A DNA stretch of 64,000 bases from JBBQSN01 sp963825505 (GTDB taxonomy: Bacteria > Actinomycetota > Actinomycetes > Actinomycetales > CAWJMD01). Where the stretch lies: positions 159,616 to 223,615 of the forward strand of contig CAWGTL010000002.1 of assembly GCA_963825505.1 (NCBI GenBank). Reading direction: 5' to 3'. The notes below the pieces were generated by a model. It did no database searches. It had not been told where the DNA came from and saw nothing but the letters and a program-made list of their open reading frames with translations. Shown here one piece after another: positions 37,062-45,575 of the stretch; within the stretch, counting starts at the first letter, position 1; every line of letters starts with the position of its first letter. A program made the translations under genes and the position numbers.

Positions 37062-38512
37062 ACACCCCCCTGCGCCGGCTGTCGGTGGTGGCCTTCATCC
37101 TGTTCGCCACGCTGCTCGGCAGCACCACGTGGATCCAGTTCGCCTCTGCCGGAGACCTTCGCGCCGACTCGCGCAACGCCCGCACGATCCTGGCCGAGCT
37201 CAGCCGCGAGCGCGGCCCGATCGTCGTCGGCGACGACCCGGTGGTCACCTCCGTCCCGGTCGACGACCGGTTCAAGTTCCAGCGCACGTACACCGACGGC
37301 GAGGTCTACGCGCCCGTCACGGGCTTCTACTCGCTGGTCTACGGCGCCACCGGCATCGAGGGCGCCGAGTCGAGACTGCTCGCCGGTACCGCGGACGAGC
37401 AGTTCTTCACCCGGTTCGCCGACACCGTCTCCGGGCGCGAGCCGCGCGGTGCCACCGTCGAGCTCACCCTCGACCCGGCCGTGCAGCAGGCGGCCTGGGA
37501 CGCCCTGGGCGACCAGCGCGGCGCCGTGGTGGCGCTCGACCCGAAGACCGGCGACGTGCTGGCGATGGTGTCCAAGCCGTCCTACGACCCGCGGCTGCTC
37601 GCCGGGCACGAGCGCGCCGACGTCGTGGCGCAGTGGCAGGCGCTGCTGGCCGACGAGGGCAAGCCGATGACGAACCGCGCGATCGGCGGCAACCTCTACC
37701 CTCCGGGCTCGGTCTTCAAGATCGTGACCGCCGCGGCGGCTCTGGAATCGGGTGCGTACCAGGAGAGCTCGGTCCTGCCCGGTCCTGCGGTGCTCGACCT
37801 GCCGCAGACCTCGGTCGGCCTGCCCAACTCCAGCGGCGCCGCGTGCGGCCCCAACGACGAGACCACGCTCACCGACGCCCTGCGGATCTCCTGCAACACC
37901 GCGTTCGGCTACCTCGGCATGGAGCTCGGGGGCGCGGCGGTGAAGGAGCAGGCCGACCGGTTCGGCTTCGACAACGACCTGCGGATCCCGCTGCGGGTCT
38001 CGCCGAGCACGATCCCGGACGACCTCAACCCGCCGCAGGAGGCCCAGACCGGCATCGGCCAGTACGAGACCCGGGTGACGCCGCTGCAGGTGGCGATGGT
38101 CAGCGCCGCGGTCGCCAACGGCGGCGAGCTGATGCAGCCGAACCTCGTCCGGCAGGTGGTCGCGGCCGACCTCGACGTGCTGCGGTCGTCCAGCCCGGCG
38201 TCGATGGGCGAGCCGATCTCGGCCGAGACCGCCGCCGCGCTCAACCGGATGATGCAGGCGGTCGTGGAGGACGGCACCGGCCGTGCCGCGCAGATCGACG
38301 GCGTGGCCGTGGCCGGCAAGACCGGCACCGCCCAGCACGCCGAGGGGAGTGCGCCGCACGCGTGGTTCACCGCCTTCGCCCCCGCCGACGACCCGCAGGT
38401 GGCGGTCGCCGTGGTGATCGAGTCCGGCGGCACCGCGGGCGACGAGGCCAGCGGCGGACGCACCGCGGCGCCGGTGGCCAAGGCCGTCATCGAGGCGGTG
38501 CTCGCCCGATGA
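37058..38512 (+). CDS. pbpA: Class B penicillin-binding protein PbpA
   Basis: A 484-residue transpeptidase with an N-terminal membrane anchor (RRLSVVAFILFATLLGSTTW). Active-site motifs are SxxK in NLYPPGSVFKIV, SxN in RISCNTAFGY and KTG in VAGKTGTAQHA. It cross-links peptidoglycan made by its SEDS partner. GTG at 37058 overlaps the rodA TGA, and its TGA overlaps the pknA ATG. Length and order match PbpA of other actinobacteria. Confidence 0.95.
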   Translation: MNTPLRRLSVVAFILFATLLGSTTWIQFASAGDLRADSRNARTILAELSRERGPIVVGDDPVVTSVPVDDRFKFQRTYTDGEVYAPVTGFYSLVYGATGIEGAESRLLAGTADEQFFTRFADTVSGREPRGATVELTLDPAVQQAAWDALGDQRGAVVALDPKTGDVLAMVSKPSYDPRLLAGHERADVVAQWQALLADEGKPMTNRAIGGNLYPPGSVFKIVTAAAALESGAYQESSVLPGPAVLDLPQTSVGLPNSSGAACGPNDETTLTDALRISCNTAFGYLGMELGGAAVKEQADRFGFDNDLRIPLRVSPSTIPDDLNPPQEAQTGIGQYETRVTPLQVAMVSAAVANGGELMQPNLVRQVVAADLDVLRSSSPASMGEPISAETAAALNRMMQAVVEDGTGRAAQIDGVAVAGKTGTAQHAEGSAPHAWFTAFAPADDPQVAVAVVIESGGTAGDEASGGRTAAPVAKAVIEAVLAR

Positions 38513-40023
38513 GGACCGAGAAGGGCGCCCACCTGGGCGGCCGCTACGAGCTCGTGGAGCCGATCGCCGTCGGCGGCATGGGCGAGGTCTGGCGCGCCCG
38601 CGACGGCGTGCTGGGCCGCGACGTCGCCGTCAAGGTGCTCAAGGCCGAGTACACCGGCGACCCCGGCTTCCTCGTGCGGTTCCGCGGCGAGGCCCGGCAC
38701 GCCGCGGCGCTGTCGCACCCGAACATCGCGGCCGTCTACGACTACGGCGAGGCCGACGACGACGACGCACCCGGCCGCTCGCACGCGTACCTGGTGATGG
38801 AGCTGGTGCCGGGCGAGCCGCTGTCGGCCGAGCTCGCGCGCGAGGGCGCGCTCACGCCCGAACGCACGATGGACCTGCTGGGCCAGGCGGCGCTGGGTCT
38901 CGCGGTGGCGCACGCGGCCGGCGTCGTGCACCGCGACGTGAAGCCGGGCAACCTGCTGGTGACCCCGACCGGCCAGGTCAAGGTCACCGACTTCGGCATC
39001 GCCCGCGCCGGCGACGCCGTCCCGCTCACCGCCACCGGGCAGGTGATGGGCACGGCCGCCTACCTCGCGCCGGAGCAGGCCCTGGGTCGTCCGGCCACGC
39101 CGGCCAGCGACGTGTACGCGCTCGGCGTGGTGGCCTACGAGGCCCTCACCGGCGCGCGCCCGTTCGGCGGGGAGTCGCCGGTCGCGCAGGCGATGGCGCA
39201 CGTCAACGACACCCCGCCGCCGCTGCCGGCCCGGCTCCCGCAGCCGGTCCGCGCGCTGGTGCAGGGCGCGATGGACAAGCAGGCCTCGGCGCGCCCCGCC
39301 GACGGCGCCGCGTTCGCGCAGGCGGTGGAGCAGGTGCGTCAGGGCCGGGTGCCCACCTGGGACGTCGGCGACGTCCCCCACAGCACGGGTCGCACGGCCG
39401 CCACCGGACTCGGTGCCACCGTCCCGATGTCGGCTGCCGGCGCGGCCCCCGTCGACGCGACCCGGGCGATGCCCCGGGTCGCTCCCGCCGCCCCGCCGGC
39501 GCGCCCCGCCACCACCACGGTCCGGCGCACCGCCCCGCCGCCGCGCCGGAGCCGCGTCTCGGCGCCGCTGCTGGCGCTGATCCTCCTGGTCGCCTTCGTG
39601 GCGTTCGGCGCGGTGCTGGCCGCCAGCGGCCTGCTCGGCGGCCAGGACGACCCGAGCACCAGCCCGACGTCGGTGAGCACCCCGGCCACGAGCACGTCGT
39701 CGTCGTCGACCACGACCTCGAGCACCAGCTCGACGACCTCGGCCCCGCCGACCACCTCGAGCACGACCACCGTCGAGACGGTGGAGGTCGTCGCCGGCGA
39801 CTACGTCGGCCGCAAGCTCAAGCAGGTGACCGCGGACCTCGAGGCGCTCGACCTCGTGGTCGACGCCGTGGCCGACCCCGACAGCGAGGCCCCGAAGGAC
39901 GAGGTGACCGCGGTGGAGGAAGGCACCTACCGCGCCGGGGACACCGTCACCGTCACGTACAGCGACGCGAAGCCCGGACCCCCGGGCGACGGCGACGACG
40001 ACACAGGTGGAGTGGACCAGTGA
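38509..40023 (+). CDS. pknA: Ser/Thr protein kinase PknA-like with one PASTA-like domain
   Basis: A 504-residue membrane kinase. IAVGGMGEVWRARDG glycine loop, DVAVKVLKAEY Lys, VVHRDVKPGNLLV catalytic loop, VTDFGIARAG and YLAPEQALG. A membrane segment (APLLALILLVAFVAFGAVLA) near residue 350 is followed by a Ser/Thr-rich stretch and a terminal PASTA-like region (VAGDYVGRKLKQVTADLEAL). Mycobacterial PknA lacks a PASTA domain, so this copy is longer. It regulates division and wall synthesis with PknB. Start ATG at 38509. Confidence 0.92.
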   Translation: MRTEKGAHLGGRYELVEPIAVGGMGEVWRARDGVLGRDVAVKVLKAEYTGDPGFLVRFRGEARHAAALSHPNIAAVYDYGEADDDDAPGRSHAYLVMELVPGEPLSAELAREGALTPERTMDLLGQAALGLAVAHAAGVVHRDVKPGNLLVTPTGQVKVTDFGIARAGDAVPLTATGQVMGTAAYLAPEQALGRPATPASDVYALGVVAYEALTGARPFGGESPVAQAMAHVNDTPPPLPARLPQPVRALVQGAMDKQASARPADGAAFAQAVEQVRQGRVPTWDVGDVPHSTGRTAATGLGATVPMSAAGAAPVDATRAMPRVAPAAPPARPATTTVRRTAPPPRRSRVSAPLLALILLVAFVAFGAVLAASGLLGGQDDPSTSPTSVSTPATSTSSSSTTTSSTSSTTSAPPTTSSTTTVETVEVVAGDYVGRKLKQVTADLEALDLVVDAVADPDSEAPKDEVTAVEEGTYRAGDTVTVTYSDAKPGPPGDGDDDTGGVDQ

Positions 40024-41915
40024 ACGACCAGCGCAGCTCCGATCAGCGCGTGCTCTCCGGGCGCTACGAGATCGGTGACCTGCTCGGGCGCGGCGGCATG
40101 GCCGTCGTGCACGCGGGCCGCGACGTGCGGCTCGGGCGGCAGGTGGCGATCAAGATGCTGCGGGCCGACCTGGCCCGGGACCCCGCGTTCCAGGCCCGGT
40201 TCCGCCGCGAGGCGCAGTCGGCGGCCGGCCTGAACCACCCCTCGATCGTGGCGGTCTACGACACCGGCGAAGACGTCGTGCCGGGCATCGGCGGCGCCGA
40301 CGAGCACATCCCGTTCATCATCATGGAGCACGTCTCCGGTCGGACCCTGCGCGAGATCCTGCACGACTCCGACCGGGAGACCCCGGCCCTCGGGATCGGC
40401 GCGGACGCCACCCCCGCCCCGCTCGGGGTCGAGCGCGCCGTGCAGATCACCGCCGGCGTGCTGGCGGCGCTGGACTACAGCCACCGTGCCGACATCGTCC
40501 ACCGCGACATCAAGCCGGCCAACGTGATGCTCACCGACAACGGCGCGGTGAAGGTGATGGACTTCGGCATCGCCCGGGCGATGTCGGACTCGTCGGCGAC
40601 GATGACCCAGACCCAGGCCGTGATCGGGACGGCGCAGTACCTCTCCCCCGAGCAGGCGCGCGGCGAGACCGTCGACGCCCGCAGCGACCTGTACTCCACC
40701 GGCTGCCTGCTGTTCGAGCTGCTCACCGGCCGGCCGCCGTTCGTCGGCGACTCGCCGGTGTCGGTCGCCTACCAGCACGTCCGCGAGATCCCGCAGGCGC
40801 CGAGCACCTTCAACCCGGCCGTCGGCGCCGACCTGGACCGGGTCGTCCTGCACGCCCTGGCCAAGGACCGCGACGACCGGTACGCCGACGCCGCCGCGTT
40901 CCGGGCCGACCTGCTCGCCGCTCTCGACGGCCGCCCGGTGCGGGCCCCCGTGGCCGCACCGGTCGGCGAGGCCACGGTCGCGATGCCCGCGGCCGCCGCC
41001 GCGGCCGGGCTCGGTGCCGCCGCGGCCTCGCCGCAGGCCACCCAGGTGTTCAACGCGCCCACGGCCGTCCCCGCGCCGGTGCCGGTGGGCCACCTCGAGG
41101 ACGAGGACGAGCCCGAGGAGCCCCGCCGCGGTCGCGCCGCCGGCTACGTGCTGCTCGCCCTCGCCGTGATCGCGGTGATCGCCGGCGGGATCTGGCTGTT
41201 CACCCAGGTGCTCGACCGGCCCGAGGACCCGGTGCTCGTCACCGTCCCCGACCTGACGAGCTCGGACCGCGCGACCGCGAAGGCGGCGCTGGAGGACCAG
41301 GGGCTGGTCTACGCCGAGGGCGAGCCGCAGAACAGCGACACCGTCGCGGCCGACCTGGTGATGTCGCAGGACCCGGCGTCCGGCCGGCAGGTCGAGGAGG
41401 GCAGCACCGTCACGGTGGTGATCTCGCTCGGTGTGGGCGAGGTCGAGGTGCCCGACCTCGCGGGCCTGACCCAGGCCGAGGCCCGGGCGGCGCTCACCGA
41501 GGCGGGTCTGACGGCCGGCCAGGTGACCACCCAGGACGACCCCAGGATCGAGAAGGACCGCGTGATCTCCTCGACGCCTGCTGCCAGGGCGAGGGTGGCC
41601 GAGGGCTCCGAGGTCGCGATCGTGGTCTCCACCGGCATGGTCGCACTGCCCGACGTCACGACGAAGACCTACCTCGAGGCGCGCGACATCCTGCTCGCCC
41701 TCGGGCTCAGCACCCGGGCCGAGCCGCAGGAGGACGCCACCGCGGCGCCCGACACCGTGCTGGCGCAGGACCCGCAGCCGGGCAGCGTCCCGCAGGGCAC
41801 CGAGGTCGTGCTCACCGTGGCCACCGCGCCGCCGCCGCCGACCACCACCGAGCCGCCGCCGACCACCACCGCGCCGCCGCCGACGACCGAGCCCCCGCCG
41901 ACGACGACGCCGTAG
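40020..41915 (+). CDS. pknB: Ser/Thr protein kinase PknB with PASTA repeats
   Basis: A 631-residue kinase. LLGRGGMAVVHAGRDVRLG, QVAIKMLRADLA, DIVHRDIKPANVML, VMDFGIARAM and YLSPEQARGE mark an active kinase (residues about 16-275). A membrane segment (AAGYVLLALAVIAVIAGGIW, about 376-397) leads to three PASTA domains opening VPDLTSSDRATAKAALEDQG, VPDLAGLTQAEARAALTEAG and LPDVTTKTYLEARDILLALG. The usual fourth is absent; a Pro/Thr tail of repeated PPPTT units ends the protein. Senses muropeptide or lipid II. GTG at 40020 overlaps pknA. Confidence 0.95.
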   Translation: MNDQRSSDQRVLSGRYEIGDLLGRGGMAVVHAGRDVRLGRQVAIKMLRADLARDPAFQARFRREAQSAAGLNHPSIVAVYDTGEDVVPGIGGADEHIPFIIMEHVSGRTLREILHDSDRETPALGIGADATPAPLGVERAVQITAGVLAALDYSHRADIVHRDIKPANVMLTDNGAVKVMDFGIARAMSDSSATMTQTQAVIGTAQYLSPEQARGETVDARSDLYSTGCLLFELLTGRPPFVGDSPVSVAYQHVREIPQAPSTFNPAVGADLDRVVLHALAKDRDDRYADAAAFRADLLAALDGRPVRAPVAAPVGEATVAMPAAAAAAGLGAAAASPQATQVFNAPTAVPAPVPVGHLEDEDEPEEPRRGRAAGYVLLALAVIAVIAGGIWLFTQVLDRPEDPVLVTVPDLTSSDRATAKAALEDQGLVYAEGEPQNSDTVAADLVMSQDPASGRQVEEGSTVTVVISLGVGEVEVPDLAGLTQAEARAALTEAGLTAGQVTTQDDPRIEKDRVISSTPAARARVAEGSEVAIVVSTGMVALPDVTTKTYLEARDILLALGLSTRAEPQEDATAAPDTVLAQDPQPGSVPQGTEVVLTVATAPPPPTTTEPPPTTTAPPPTTEPPPTTTP

Positions 41916-41922
41916 CGCGAGA

Positions 41923-42567
41923 TCAGGCGCGGTCGGCCACCAGCGGCGCCATCCCGGCGCTGCGCGCCACCGCGGCGTCGTCGCCGCACACCTCGAGCCA
42001 GTTGGCGAGGAGGCGGTGACCGCCCTGGGTCAGCACCGACTCCGGGTGGAACTGCACCCCGAACAGGGGCAGCTCGCGGTGCTGCACCCCCATCACCACC
42101 CCGCCGGCGGTCGAGGCCGTGACGACCAGCTCGTCCGGGACGGTGGAGCGCACGACCGCGAGCGAGTGGTACCGGGTGGCGGTGAAGGGGGCGGGCAGGC
42201 CGGCGAGCACGCCGGTTCCGTCGTGCTGCACCTCGCTGGTCTTGCCGTGCATGAGCTCGTCGGCGTGGGTCACCGTGGCGCCGTAGACCTCGGCGAGCGC
42301 CTGGTGGCCGAGGCACACCCCGAGCATCGGACGGGCCAGCGCCGCGCACCGGCGGATCACGGCCTCGCTCGCCCCGGCCCGTGCCGGGGTGCCCGGGCCG
42401 GGAGAGACCAGCACGCCGTCGTGGCCGTCCACGGCATCGGCGTCGAGGGCGTCGTTGCGCACCACCGTGCAGCGGGCGCCGAGCTGCTCGAGGTACCCGA
42501 CGATCGTCCAGACGAAGCTGTCGTAGTTGTCCACCACCAGCACGTCCACGGCTCGTTCCCCGGTCAC
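41923..42567 (-). CDS. pabA: Aminodeoxychorismate/anthranilate synthase glutaminase
   Basis: A 214-residue class I glutamine amidotransferase. VLVVDNYDSFVWTIVGYLEQ opens it, SPGPGTPARAG follows, the nucleophile Cys is in MLGVCLGHQALAE, and the His-Glu pair in FGVQFHPESVLTQGG. It supplies ammonia for 4-amino-4-deoxychorismate (folate) or anthranilate (tryptophan); no synthase subunit is adjacent, so the choice is by the usual pknB-linked context. GTG at 42567 overlaps the preceding gene. It converges with pknB with a 7-bp gap. Confidence 0.9.
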   Translation of the reverse strand: MTGERAVDVLVVDNYDSFVWTIVGYLEQLGARCTVVRNDALDADAVDGHDGVLVSPGPGTPARAGASEAVIRRCAALARPMLGVCLGHQALAEVYGATVTHADELMHGKTSEVQHDGTGVLAGLPAPFTATRYHSLAVVRSTVPDELVVTASTAGGVVMGVQHRELPLFGVQFHPESVLTQGGHRLLANWLEVCGDDAAVARSAGMAPLVADRA

Positions 42568-42725
42568 TGGTCACCCACCGTCGTGTCGTTGAAGGGCACG
42601 TACGGCGCCACCGCCGGGAACACCCACTCGAAGCAGACGGCCACGACCGCCAGCGCCAGCACGAGCAGCGCCAGCGCCCGCACCCAGCGCGGGCCGGGCA
42701 GCACCCGCCACAGCGTCGAGTACAT
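42564..42725 (-). CDS. Small single-pass membrane protein
   Basis: A 53-residue protein, MYSTLWRVLPGPRWVRALAL then LVLALAVVAVCFEWVFPAVA and PYVPFNDTTVGDQ. One membrane helix is clear. Small proteins with this F-N-D-TVG ending occur between the sortase and pabA genes in related actinobacteria; function unknown. The ATG (42723-42725) overlaps the sortase TGA by one base (TGATG) and its own TGA overlaps pabA's GTG, so it is translated as part of this operon. Confidence 0.8.
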   Translation of the reverse strand: MYSTLWRVLPGPRWVRALALLVLALAVVAVCFEWVFPAVAPYVPFNDTTVGDQ

Positions 42726-43465
42726 CAGCCTGCACCTCCGGTCGGTACCTCGGTCAACGACGCCGGCTGCCCGGCCGAGCGTGGCTGCCACGCGTCGAGC
42801 ACGGCGTGCACCACGTAGCGCTCGCGGGCCGAGAACATCGGGTGGCAGGTGGTGAGCGTCAGCATCCGCTCGGTGGGGACGGCCGTCGGGTCGCCGGGCA
42901 CCGGGGCGATGACCTCGACGTCCCGCGGGTCGACGATCTCGCTCGTGGTGACGCGGTAGGTGAACCACGCGTCCTCGGTCTCGAGCACGACGGCATCGCC
43001 CGCGACCAGCTCGGCGACCTGGTTGAACGGCTTGCCGTAGGTCACCCGGTGGCCGGCGATCCCGACGTTGCCGACGGCACCGGGCAGCGCCGTCTCCGGG
43101 TAGTGGCCCACGCCGTCCTCGAGCAGGGTCTGGCTGGTCCCCTCCAGCACGGGGCGTGGTTGGTACCCGTCCCCGAAACGCGGCACGTGCACGATCGCGA
43201 ACGCCTCGCCGGCGTCGGGAGCCGACAGCGCCGGTGGGTCACCGACGTCGGCCGGCACCTCGGGGTCCGGCGGCAGGTCGTCGGGTACGAGGTCGCCCCA
43301 CTCCTGCTGGAGCGCGTCGGTGCGCTGCTCCTGCGCCGCGTCGGCACGCACGTCGGTCCACCACAGCTGCCAGGCGATGAACAGCAGCAGCAGGACGCCC
43401 ACGGTGATGAGCAGCTCGCCCAGGGCGCCGGTGGCCGTGCGGACGGCGCGCCCGGCGCCGCTCAC
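42725..43465 (-). CDS. srtE: Class E sortase
   Basis: A 246-residue membrane sortase. An N-terminal segment (LGELLITVGVLLLLFIAWQL) anchors it; the catalytic His is in VGIAGHRVTYGKPF, the Cys in MLTLTTCHPMFSARE and the Arg in the following ERYVVHAVL. Class E enzymes of high-GC actinobacteria attach LAXTG proteins to the wall or assemble pili. No substrate gene is adjacent. GTG at 43465 overlaps the DUF881 stop (GTGA). Confidence 0.9.
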   Translation of the reverse strand: MSGAGRAVRTATGALGELLITVGVLLLLFIAWQLWWTDVRADAAQEQRTDALQQEWGDLVPDDLPPDPEVPADVGDPPALSAPDAGEAFAIVHVPRFGDGYQPRPVLEGTSQTLLEDGVGHYPETALPGAVGNVGIAGHRVTYGKPFNQVAELVAGDAVVLETEDAWFTYRVTTSEIVDPRDVEVIAPVPGDPTAVPTERMLTLTTCHPMFSARERYVVHAVLDAWQPRSAGQPASLTEVPTGGAG

Positions 43466-44223
43466 CCGCCACCCTTGCGAGCGCCGTCGCCGCTGACCGG
43501 ACGGGCGTGCTGCATCTCGATCGAGCCGTCGTAGGCGGGCATCTCGACGTCGCCCGGCTCGTCGACGCGGTAGGTGAGGCCGACGGCGCGGACGAAGTCG
43601 CGGTACACAGCGACCTCCGGCGAGTCGTCGAGGCCGTCGAGCATGTCGTCGGTGTCGCCGATCGCGGTGATGACGTAGGGCGGGGAGTACACCCGTCCCT
43701 GCAGGTGCAGGGTCGTGCCGACGCAACGGACCGCGCTGGTGGAGACCACCCGCTGGTCCATCAGCATCATCGACTCCGCGCCGTTCGCCCACAGCGCGTT
43801 GACCACGGCCTGGACGTCCTGCTGGTGCACCACCACGTCGTTCGGGCCGAAGCCGTCCGGGATCGGTCGGTCGGACGGGGCGTCGTCGAGGGTGACCTGG
43901 ACCGCTGGCCCCCTGACGGGCTGCAGCTGGGCGGGACCCGCGAGCTCGGCGGCGGTGGCCTGCAGGTCGCGGGTGGTGCTGTCGCCGACCTGCGCCGTCA
44001 GGTCGTCGACCTCGGCCCGCAGGGCCGCGACGTCGGCGTTGCGGGCATCGAGCCGGTCGGACTCCTGGCGCACCAGGCCCGGCAGGTCGGTGTCGAGCGC
44101 GCGCAGGTCGGTGCCGGCGGCCGTGCCGGCGCTGGTGGCGAACAGCGCGCCGGCGGCGGCCAGCACCAGGCCGACGGCCACGGTGCCGGGCCACCGCCTC
44201 GCCGTCCGGTGCTGGTGGTCCAC
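43462..44223 (-). CDS. DUF881 family membrane protein
   Basis: A 253-residue DUF881 protein with one N-terminal membrane helix (GTVAVGLVLAAAGALFATSA), a short coiled region (RLDARNADVAALRAEVDDLT) and the DUF881 fold: VQVTLDDAPSD, DVVVHQQDVQAVVNALWANG, AESMMLMDQRV and PPYVITAIGD. Related to YlxW/YlxX division-associated proteins; function unproven. I choose the GTG at 44223 because a TAGCCT -10-like hexamer ends exactly 7 nt before it, which predicts a leaderless transcript; a GTG at 44262 would add 13 residues. Confidence 0.88.
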   Translation of the reverse strand: MDHQHRTARRWPGTVAVGLVLAAAGALFATSAGTAAGTDLRALDTDLPGLVRQESDRLDARNADVAALRAEVDDLTAQVGDSTTRDLQATAAELAGPAQLQPVRGPAVQVTLDDAPSDRPIPDGFGPNDVVVHQQDVQAVVNALWANGAESMMLMDQRVVSTSAVRCVGTTLHLQGRVYSPPYVITAIGDTDDMLDGLDDSPEVAVYRDFVRAVGLTYRVDEPGDVEMPAYDGSIEMQHARPVSGDGARKGGG

Positions 44224-44236
44224 GTCGTCTAGGCTA
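44224..44236 (-). promoter_or_regulatory. Possible leaderless promoter of the DUF881-sortase-pabA run
   Basis: On the minus strand TAGCCT (44231-44236) is followed by 7 nt (AGACGAC) and then the GTG start, placing the transcription start on the first base of the start codon. This matches the leaderless arrangement common in actinobacteria. No clear -35 hexamer. Confidence 0.4.
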
Positions 44237-44298
44237 GGCGTTCGGTCCGCCGTGCGTGACACGCACCACCGAGGTCGTACCGCGAGAAGGAGGGCGAC

Positions 44299-44562
44299 GT
44301 GCCCGAGTCCAGGGTCCGCAAGAAGGCCGCGTACACCGCTCCGCCCGCGAAGTCGGGTGGGCCCAAGGTCAACGCGCCGTGGTTCGTCCCGCTCATGCTC
44401 ACCTTCTTCGTCCTCGGGCTGGCCTGGATCGTGGTGTTCTACGTCAGCGAGGGCAAGTACCCGATCACGAGCATCGGCGACTGGACCGTCGGCAGCTGGA
44501 ACCTGGTGATCGGCTTCGCGATCGTGATGGCCGGTTTCATCATGACCACGCGCTGGCGCTGA
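44299..44562 (+). CDS. crgA: Cell division protein CrgA
   Basis: An 87-residue CrgA. It begins VPESRVRKKAAYTAPPAKSG, has NAPWFVPLMLTFFVLGLAWI and then GSWNLVIGFAIVMAGFIMTT, two membrane helices, and ends RWR. CrgA is a small FtsZ-ring-associated protein that recruits PBPs and SEDS partners and can inhibit septation. GTG at 44299 with GAAGGAGGG upstream. Divergent from DUF881 and near the wall-signalling operon, its usual place. Confidence 0.95.
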   Translation: MPESRVRKKAAYTAPPAKSGGPKVNAPWFVPLMLTFFVLGLAWIVVFYVSEGKYPITSIGDWTVGSWNLVIGFAIVMAGFIMTTRWR

Positions 44563-44597
44563 CCGTCCCGGACCGCCGGCCCCACTGCGGCCGACTT

Positions 44598-44641
44598 ACA
44601 CCGGTGTGGTTTTCCCCAGGGGTTGTCCACAGTGGGGACAA
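44598..44641. promoter_or_regulatory. Intergenic palindrome and DnaA-box-like pair
   Basis: Between the convergent crgA and rhomboid genes lie a perfect ACACCGGTGT palindrome (44598-44607), an exact TTGTCCACA (44623-44631) and, one base on, TGGGGACAA (44633-44641), the reverse complement of TTGTCCCCA. The two nonamers form a near-symmetric inverted pair. Role unknown; DnaA binding or a titration site is one possibility. Confidence 0.35.
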
Positions 44642-44654
44642 CCGTCCCTGAGGC

Positions 44655-45530
44655 TCAGCCGCTGAGGCCGAACGCACCCAGCGCGGCCACCAGGAGCACC
44701 AGCGCGGCCATCCCGCTCCACTGCACCAGCGAGCGCCCCTCGCGGGGGGCGTAGGCCAGCACCGCCGCCGCCGCCGCACCCACGACCATGCCGCCCAGGT
44801 GCGCCTGCCAGGCGATGCCGGGGATGAAGAAGCCGAGCAGGAGGTTGACCCCCAGCACGCCGACGATCGACTGCAGCGGCATCTTCATCCGGCGCTGCAC
44901 CACCAGCAGCGCGCCGAACAGGCCGAACACCGCACCGGACGCGCCGACCGTCGAGCTGAGGAAGCCGAACGGCGTGACGTCCGGGGTGAGCAGCTCGAAG
45001 GCGACCGAGCCCCCGAGCGCGCTGAGCAGGTAGAGCAGCACGAACCGGGCGCGCCCGAAGACGTGCTCGAGGTAGGGCCCGACCAGGAACAGCGCGTACA
45101 TGTTGAACAGGATGTGCATCAACCCGAACGGTCCGCCGGTGGCGTGCAGGAACGCCGCGGTGAGGAACCGCCAGGGCTCGGCCGCCGCCAGCGCCGGCAC
45201 GAAGGCGTACTGCTGGGTGACGTCCAGGCCCGGTACCCGCTGCAGCAGGTTGACCACGACGCACAGGCCGATCAGCACGTAGGTGACGAACGGGGGCTCG
45301 CCCAGACGGGCCCGGCCACCGAAGACGGTGCGGGCGGAGCGCACCTGCGCCGCCCCGGCGGCGGCGCAGTCGACGCACTGGACGCCGACCGCCGCCTGCC
45401 GCTGGCACTCAGGGCACACCGGGCGGTGGCAGCGCTGGCAGCGCACGTACGACTCCCGGTCGGGGTGCCGCGGGCAGACCGGGACCTCGGTCGGCCCGCC
45501 CGTGCTGGTGCTGCCCGCGCTCTCGCTCAC
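44655..45530 (-). CDS. Rhomboid family intramembrane serine protease
   Basis: A 291-residue rhomboid with a cytosolic zinc-binding N-terminus (CPRHPDRESYVRCQRC and CPECQRQAAVGVQCVDC, a B-box-like set). Six or seven membrane segments follow; the catalytic Ser is in TVGASGAVFGLFGAL and the His in AWQAHLGGMVVGA, with the oxyanion-side HILFNMYALFLVGPYLE. It cuts membrane proteins; substrates unknown. GTG at 45530. Typical of the actinobacterial origin region. Confidence 0.93.
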   Translation of the reverse strand: MSESAGSTSTGGPTEVPVCPRHPDRESYVRCQRCHRPVCPECQRQAAVGVQCVDCAAAGAAQVRSARTVFGGRARLGEPPFVTYVLIGLCVVVNLLQRVPGLDVTQQYAFVPALAAAEPWRFLTAAFLHATGGPFGLMHILFNMYALFLVGPYLEHVFGRARFVLLYLLSALGGSVAFELLTPDVTPFGFLSSTVGASGAVFGLFGALLVVQRRMKMPLQSIVGVLGVNLLLGFFIPGIAWQAHLGGMVVGAAAAAVLAYAPREGRSLVQWSGMAALVLLVAALGAFGLSG

Positions 45531-45575
45531 CGTGCTCCTGCCGTCGTCGTGCCGGGGTCGTGCCCGGTCAACGAC

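Noticed and set aside
39660..39790. Ser/Thr codon repeats in pknA as a possible CRISPR or satellite
   Set aside because: In-frame low-complexity linker codons (AGC/ACG/TCG), no spacer-repeat structure.
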